Assembly: GCF_000739655.1 (NCBI RefSeq)
Contig: NZ_BATR01000049.1
Span: forward strand, 1 to 33,244
Origin: Verrucomicrobium sp. BvORR106
GTDB lineage: Bacteria; Verrucomicrobiota; Verrucomicrobiia; Verrucomicrobiales; Verrucomicrobiaceae
DNA length: 33,244 nt
Direction: 5' to 3'
In this document: in pieces, positions 28,983 to 33,244 of the stretch
Position numbering within the stretch: position 1 is the stretch's first letter
Layout: the number at the start of each line of letters is the position of its first letter
The notes under the pieces: model-generated
What the model saw: the letters and a program-made list of their open reading frames with translations, nothing else
Database searches by the model: none
What the model was told of the DNA's origin: nothing
Program-made: the position numbers and the translations under genes

Positions 28983-29077
28983 AGGTACTGGATGTCTGAG
29001 TTTATGGTTTAGGGAGCACTGAGGAAATGGTTTAGATGAAGAGAAAGCAGGCTCGATCATTTATGATAACGATGGAA

Positions 29078-29105
29078 ATTCTATCATTTCTTGGATTATC
29101 GTCAA
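29078..29105 (-). promoter_or_regulatory. Candidate sigma-70 promoter of the putative major pilin gene
   Basis: On the minus strand TTGACG (29105-29100), a 16-base spacer, and TAGAAT (29083-29078). It lies about 95 bases before the ATG at 28982, in a 200-base stretch much richer in A+T than the rest of the window. It is the best promoter match I found here. No sigma-54 TGGCAC-N5-TTGC motif, often seen before pilin genes, was found. Confidence 0.6.
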
Positions 29106-29188
29106 CTCAAAATTATGAATATTGCAGTGATTTCAATCAAATTTGGCAGTCCGGCTGTGTGAACAATAAGTTTCGGTTCATTTGATTC

Positions 29189-30418
29189 TCATTTTCGACC
29201 GGGAAGGATGGCGTCACCGAGGCTGAAGATGGGGCCGTAGATGGCATAGACGAGGAAGCCCACCATCAGGCCGAGGATCATCATCGTGAGAGGCTCGATG
29301 ATCTTGTCCACCTGGTTGGCGAGGGTATCGAGTTCGTCCTCGTAGTCGTCGGCGATCTCGTTGAGCATCTCCGTGCCCGCGCCTGTTTCCGAGGCGAGCT
29401 CGATGAGCCCGCAGATGGTGCGCCCATCATCGCCCAGCCAATGGGATTCGATGAGGAAGGATTCGTGCATGGTCCGCCCGACGTTGATGTGCCCTGCCAG
29501 ACGCTCGAAGAATTCGCGGTAGTGCCAATGCCAGGAAGCTTCGGCGGTGATAGCCAGAGCGTTCGAAAGCCGGACGTTGGCCTCCAGCAACATGGCCAGA
29601 CAGCGGAAGCTGACGGCAGACGCGGACTTTCTGACCAAGTTGGAAATGATCGGAAGCTTGAGGAAAAGCGTTTGGGCCGTCCGCGTGCTCGTCATGCGCC
29701 CCCAGTTCTTGAAGAACATAAACAGCCCGCCGATCGGGATGGCCAGCGTCCAAGGCTGGTGAATCAGCGTCTCGGACATGAACACGAGCGCCTTGGTGCC
29801 AAGGGGAAGCGGAACTTTAAGTGAGGTGTAGAGCTTTTGCATCGCTGGAACCAGCGTGTAGCTCATGATGATGATGACCCCGATTCCCAAGGTGACCACC
29901 ACTCCTGGGTAGATCATCCCGGATTTCAGCTTTTTGATAATTCGCGCAGTCTTCTTCTGGGCTGAGCCGATCCGCCGGCAGACGGTGGAAAGCTGACCCG
30001 CTTCCTCACCGGCGATGATCAGGCTCAGCAGCTCCTTGGGGAAAACCGAGGGGTGCTTGGCAATGGCGTCGCTGAACTTCTCCCCGATGGACAGATCATA
30101 GACCAGCTCCGCAATCACCCCGCGGTACTTGGGGGACTTCACGCGGTTGGCCTGCAGCTGCAGGCTCTTGATCATGCCGATGTTCCGCTCCAGACAGCGG
30201 GCCAGTCCGTTGAAGAACACCACCCGGTCATCCAGGTTCTCCTTCGGCAGGGTCATCTTGTGGACCGTCTCATCGAGGCCCACGATGTCCTCGATGGTGG
30301 CAGTTTCGGCCCCCGACATGCCGGACCCGATAAGTGCCTTTTCGTGCGTGTCCGTCTCCACGAACGACTCGTGCGTGCCGCCCGTATGGATATTCGTGAT
30401 GAGGACTTTCTTGAGCAT
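29189..30418 (-). CDS. GspF/PilC-family inner-membrane platform protein
   Basis: A 409-aa polytopic protein that couples the assembly ATPase to the growing fibre. Two GspF domains are visible. The first (about residues 68-190: LARCLERNIGM, VFPKELLSLIIAGEEAGQLS, MIYPGVVV) leads into a membrane helix. The second (about 270-400: FRCLAMLLEANVRLSNAL, LIELASETGAGTEMLNEIAD) ends in the helix EPLTMMILGLMVGFLVYAIYG. The paired E-A/T-G motifs (AGEEAGQL, ASETGAGTEML) are diagnostic. The N-terminal ~65 residues are cytoplasmic and divergent. It lies between a pseudopilin gene and the pilin promoter region. Confidence 0.94.
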   Translation of the reverse strand: MLKKVLITNIHTGGTHESFVETDTHEKALIGSGMSGAETATIEDIVGLDETVHKMTLPKENLDDRVVFFNGLARCLERNIGMIKSLQLQANRVKSPKYRGVIAELVYDLSIGEKFSDAIAKHPSVFPKELLSLIIAGEEAGQLSTVCRRIGSAQKKTARIIKKLKSGMIYPGVVVTLGIGVIIIMSYTLVPAMQKLYTSLKVPLPLGTKALVFMSETLIHQPWTLAIPIGGLFMFFKNWGRMTSTRTAQTLFLKLPIISNLVRKSASAVSFRCLAMLLEANVRLSNALAITAEASWHWHYREFFERLAGHINVGRTMHESFLIESHWLGDDGRTICGLIELASETGAGTEMLNEIADDYEDELDTLANQVDKIIEPLTMMILGLMVGFLVYAIYGPIFSLGDAILPGRK

Positions 30419-30441
30419 GAGTATCTAGAGAGGAGGGGATC

Positions 30442-30882
30442 TCAGCGGATGCTGGGGCGGTAAACCTCAAGCGCGACCGCTTGGTGGGTGGAGGAGATCG
30501 GGTTGCGGATGGTCACGGAGCAAGTGACGTCCTCCAGCGTGCCCATGGAGTTGGCCATGGCGACCGTGCCTTCACTGGTGAAACTGACCTGAGTGCCCGG
30601 AGCGGTGCCGTAGGGAACGACGGCGGACTCCAGCATGCTGTTGTTGGTCACGTGAGGCATCACTGCCAGCACTTCGGCCGGAGTCAGACCCAGTTGCCAC
30701 AGGCGGGCGGCATTGTCCTGGTAGTTGAGAGCCACGGCCGTGACTTCGGCGGTCTCCCCCTGAAGGTTCATCGTGCCCGCCAGAGAGACCGTGCCACCGA
30801 TTACCGCCCCAATCAGGGCAGAGGCAATCATCACTTCGAGAATGGTGTAGCCGTTCTTCCGGCCAGGGAGGTGCGTTTTCAT
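30442..30882 (-). CDS. Type IV pilin-like protein 5 / minor pseudopilin
   Basis: A 146-aa prepilin with leader MKTHLPGRKNG and cleavage site G|YTILEVMIASALIGAVIGGT, with Glu at +5. The mature domain is beta-strand-like (VSFTSEGTVAMAN, CSVTIRNPISSTHQAVALEV) and resembles PilV/GspI-type minor subunits in outline only. Its start overlaps the upstream gene's stop by 4 bases (ATGA), indicating translational coupling with the PilX-like gene. Confidence 0.85.
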   Translation of the reverse strand: MKTHLPGRKNGYTILEVMIASALIGAVIGGTVSLAGTMNLQGETAEVTAVALNYQDNAARLWQLGLTPAEVLAVMPHVTNNSMLESAVVPYGTAPGTQVSFTSEGTVAMANSMGTLEDVTCSVTIRNPISSTHQAVALEVYRPSIR

Positions 30883-32372
30883 CGAACCAAGAAGTAGGTT
30901 TCCATCCAGGCGTCCCGAGGCAGAAGCTTTTCGAGATTCTCCGGATCGGTTTCACGCTGCAGGATGATGCGGACCCCGGTTCCCGTGTCGGTGCAGTTCA
31001 GCACCCAGTCGGTGCGGATGCCTCCGGTCATCTGCAAGTTGACCGAGGTCGGCAGATTGATGTACACGGGGCGGTATTCGGTAATGAGGTTCGTTCGCCA
31101 GCGCAGAGGGCCGCCTGACACGATGCTGCTGCTTTGATAGCCCAGGAAAAGAGTCGTCCCGGCTCCGGTGCCGGTGCCAGGGCCGGCGGCCAGGATGAAC
31201 CGGCGGTTGTTTTCACCCACAAAGCGAACGTCCCTTACCGTGCTGGTCGGATCCAGCCAGACGATGATGGGGGAGAGGGTGTCGGCGGTGGAGTATTCCG
31301 TCGCAGTCGTCTGACCTTCAATCACCACCTGATCATAGGCACCGGTGATGCGGCAATGCGTGAGGCCGGTGTTCTTGAGGCGGATCTTGAGGACCTTGAA
31401 CTTGCCGCTGTAGGTCGTGTTATAAGGTGAGGTGGTGGGCGGCGCGTAGGTGGGGCTGTTTTCCTGCACGATCTGCACCGCCGTGGTGGTGCTGCCGCTT
31501 GCCGTGGTGGAGCTGTAGGTGGACCAGGAGCCGGTGGTCTGGCCGAGGTGGTAGATCGATCCCGGGGTGAAGTCCGTGTTGTTGATCATCTTCAACGTCC
31601 CGTTGGTCACCGCAGTGGGCGTGCTCGTGCCGCCGTACCCTGCCGTGGCGGTGGGGGTGATAGCATAGTTTTCCGGAAGCTGCGTGGCGGTCCCGGCGTT
31701 GTTCTTCACGGTGTTCGTGAAGGTAGGCTTCATGTGGATGTAACTATTGGCGCGCAAGTCTGTGGTCTGGGCGGTGCCGTCGTAGATCACCACCCGGCCA
31801 TCGACCCGGATGTTGTTGGTGATGTAGTAATCCCCCGTGGCGCTGGCCGCCTTCTTGTGCAGAACGAGCAGATCCCCCTGAAGCAGCGCGGGATAGGACT
31901 TCAGGTAGTTGAACATGCTGACGTGCTCCGCCTGGTTGCTGTTGGAGTCCGCCACCGTTCGTTCATAGAAATAGCCTTCATCTTCCGTGGGTGGCACCTG
32001 GATGTTGTTGAAAGGGTAGGAGACGACCGGGGCGGAGGGCCGCTGAGTGGTCTCATACGCGGAGAGGTTGCTGTAGGCTGAGGCCTGGAGTCCGCCCCAG
32101 TTGGTGGCCAGCGAGGCACTGCTGGCAGCGCGGGTGACCGTGTCGCGAAAGCTGTACACGTAGCCGTACTGGCGGTTGGCGGCGTCCGTGTTCATCCAGG
32201 CCAGACGACGCTGGCTGGCGGAAGCCATGCGCTCCGCCTGCTGCAGACGGGCTCCCAACACATACATCATCCCCGTGACGGCAATGGTGCCGACCATGAC
32301 CATGGCCAGCGCGAACATCATCGCGGCGCCGCGACGATGACGAGACTTGCTGCTGGAACCAAAGGTGTGCAT
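30879..32372 (-). CDS. PilX-like membrane-anchored protein with large Ser/Thr-rich domain
   Basis: A 497-aa protein from the ATG at 32372. A short basic leader (KSRHRRG) precedes the hydrophobic helix AAMMFALAMVMVGTIAVTGM (residues 16-35). This layout is like PilX or GspK: Gly before the helix, but no Glu at +5. The remaining ~455 residues look extracytoplasmic and beta-rich, with high Thr, Ser, Asn and Gly (e.g. ATAGYGGTSTPTAVTNGT) and segments such as SGKFKVLKIRLKNTGL and YDQVVIEG. The family is unknown to me; Verrucomicrobiota carry several such cassette proteins beside pseudopilins. The frame is open 35 codons upstream, but that part is Pro-rich and overlaps the preceding gene's end. It may be a tip or adhesin-like minor component. 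Confidence 0.65.
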   Translation of the reverse strand: MHTFGSSSKSRHRRGAAMMFALAMVMVGTIAVTGMMYVLGARLQQAERMASASQRRLAWMNTDAANRQYGYVYSFRDTVTRAASSASLATNWGGLQASAYSNLSAYETTQRPSAPVVSYPFNNIQVPPTEDEGYFYERTVADSNSNQAEHVSMFNYLKSYPALLQGDLLVLHKKAASATGDYYITNNIRVDGRVVIYDGTAQTTDLRANSYIHMKPTFTNTVKNNAGTATQLPENYAITPTATAGYGGTSTPTAVTNGTLKMINNTDFTPGSIYHLGQTTGSWSTYSSTTASGSTTTAVQIVQENSPTYAPPTTSPYNTTYSGKFKVLKIRLKNTGLTHCRITGAYDQVVIEGQTTATEYSTADTLSPIIVWLDPTSTVRDVRFVGENNRRFILAAGPGTGTGAGTTLFLGYQSSSIVSGGPLRWRTNLITEYRPVYINLPTSVNLQMTGGIRTDWVLNCTDTGTGVRIILQRETDPENLEKLLPRDAWMETYFLVR

Positions 32373-32379
32373 GGATCGA

Positions 32380-33244
32380 CTAGGTGGAGGGAAACATGGG
32401 GGTGGTGAACATGAAGGACGTGCGGCCCGCCATGTGATTGTAGGCCCTCCGCGGATCTGTGGTGCCATAGCTGCCATTCAGCACGCCGCCGGTGTTCACA
32501 TTGCCGGGCAGTGCTAGGGAGTCCACGGCGGGGTCCGGCCAGAAGATGAAGTAGAACGGTTGCTCCGCCGCGAGTTTGAAGCGGTCGATCGTGGTCGATC
32601 CCTCGGCAATGGCTTTAAGGGACCGGCGTTCGAAGGCGACCACCGGCGGGACGAAGGACTCCGTCTCCCCGCTGACCCGGTAGATCACATCATAGTAGGC
32701 CGTGAGTCCGCCATTCACATAGCGTCGCACGCTGGCGTAGGTTCCTAGAATCGTGCTCGTGGCGCTGGGGTTTTTGGCCTCGACAAAATCCACGTCATAG
32801 ACGGCCAGCACGGGGATGGTGGAGGCAGTCTGAGAAAACCCGAGGAAGAAGACAGAGTAGTTGGGAGTGACGCCGGTATTGCGATAGCTGGTGAAAATGG
32901 AGCCGGAGCCCGAGATGGCCGTGGAGAGATAGGTGCGGAAGGCCTCAGGGGTGTCCATGCGCGTGCCCGGGGGCGGTGAGGCGATGCTGGCAGGCCGGAC
33001 GGTATTGAAGACGTTGTTCGCGCGGTACAGGCAGTACACTGCCACGGACTGGGCGGTGTCGGTGATGAACTTCTCCCGCAGCGCTTCGGCACGCGCCAGG
33101 CTGCCGTAGTTGGGCGCCATGTAGGTGGAGATGTCCGTCCCGGTCTGCCCTGGGTAAAAGTTGCTTTTGGCGTTGGTGGGAAGGCGCACCGTGGCCACAT
33201 CGCTGAAACGCTGCTGCGCCCGTACAAAGGTGGCATAGGCCATC
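32380..33244 (-). CDS. C-terminal part of a pilus-locus protein, truncated by the window edge
   Basis: At least 287 aa; the frame runs to the window edge and the real N-terminus lies outside. The visible start (AYATFVRAQQRFSDVATVR) reads like the segment just after a pilin-type N-terminal helix, so a prepilin-like or PilW-like protein is likely. The rest is rich in Tyr, Phe, Ser and Thr (YSVFFLGFSQTASTIPVLAV, YYDVIYRVSGETESFVPPVV, YFIFWPDPAVDSLALPGN). I do not recognise the family. It stops 7 bases before the PilX-like gene, so it is in the same operon. Confidence 0.6.
   Translation of the reverse strand, partial: MAYATFVRAQQRFSDVATVRLPTNAKSNFYPGQTGTDISTYMAPNYGSLARAEALREKFITDTAQSVAVYCLYRANNVFNTVRPASIASPPPGTRMDTPEAFRTYLSTAISGSGSIFTSYRNTGVTPNYSVFFLGFSQTASTIPVLAVYDVDFVEAKNPSATSTILGTYASVRRYVNGGLTAYYDVIYRVSGETESFVPPVVAFERRSLKAIAEGSTTIDRFKLAAEQPFYFIFWPDPAVDSLALPGNVNTGGVLNGSYGTTDPRRAYNHMAGRTSFMFTTPMFPST

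Noticed and set aside
28983-29188. Sigma-54 promoter before the pilin gene
   Set aside because: No TGGCAC-N5-TTGC-like motif on either strand; a sigma-70 match is better.

Overview
The window looks like a chromosomal segment of a Gram-negative bacterium of the Verrucomicrobiota, most likely near Verrucomicrobium, Prosthecobacter or Roseimicrobium. This is inferred from gene content, with no database search. The pointers are a secreted Gfo/Idh/MocA + DUF1080 + ThuA-like sugar set, RNase HIII, many pseudopilins with a GspE/GspF pair and a GC-rich genome. There is no rRNA, transposase, integrase, CRISPR array or phage gene. Apart from the repeats it reads as ordinary chromosome.

Layout. (1) 1-3441: non-coding left edge with two copies of a 36-bp ACGAA repeat, then three probable secreted proteins of modified-sugar catabolism. 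(2) 3442-4065: an intergenic composite repeat made of several hairpins, then tRNA-Val(TAC). (3) 4066-11257: a complete F-type ATP synthase operon, atpB-E-F-H-A-G-D-C. It is preceded by a perfect CRP/FNR-type palindrome and a candidate promoter, and has strong hairpins in three of its gaps. A rho-independent terminator follows at about 11287-11330. (4) 11331-11680: the second copy of the composite repeat. (5) 11830-18696: mixed housekeeping genes: a TraB/GumN lipoprotein, a methyltransferase, trpB, mutY, rnhC, an HU-family protein, a PmtA-like methyltransferase, a YgdI/YgdR-like lipoprotein and maf. (6) 18726-33244: a 14.5-kb run of minus-strand genes. In transcription order from the right edge these are a truncated gene, a PilX-like protein, a pseudopilin, a GspF/PilC platform protein, a likely major pilin with its own promoter, three more pilins, a GspE/PilB ATPase, a receiver-only response regulator and a hybrid histidine kinase. 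A DUF2721 membrane protein and a KefF/KefC-like electrophile-protection pair follow.

How the parts work together. The ATP synthase operon makes all eight F1Fo subunits. Its c subunit lacks the usual Na+ ligands, so proton coupling is expected. The pilin/GspE/GspF locus should assemble an envelope-spanning fibre (type IV pilus or type II-secretion-like pseudopilus). It carries a two-component pair immediately downstream, but no secretin, prepilin peptidase or retraction ATPase is visible here. This is the best candidate for an undescribed system in the window.

Most repeats and regulatory sites were found by reading and are not computed predictions. Operon boundaries, promoters and alternative starts are inferences.
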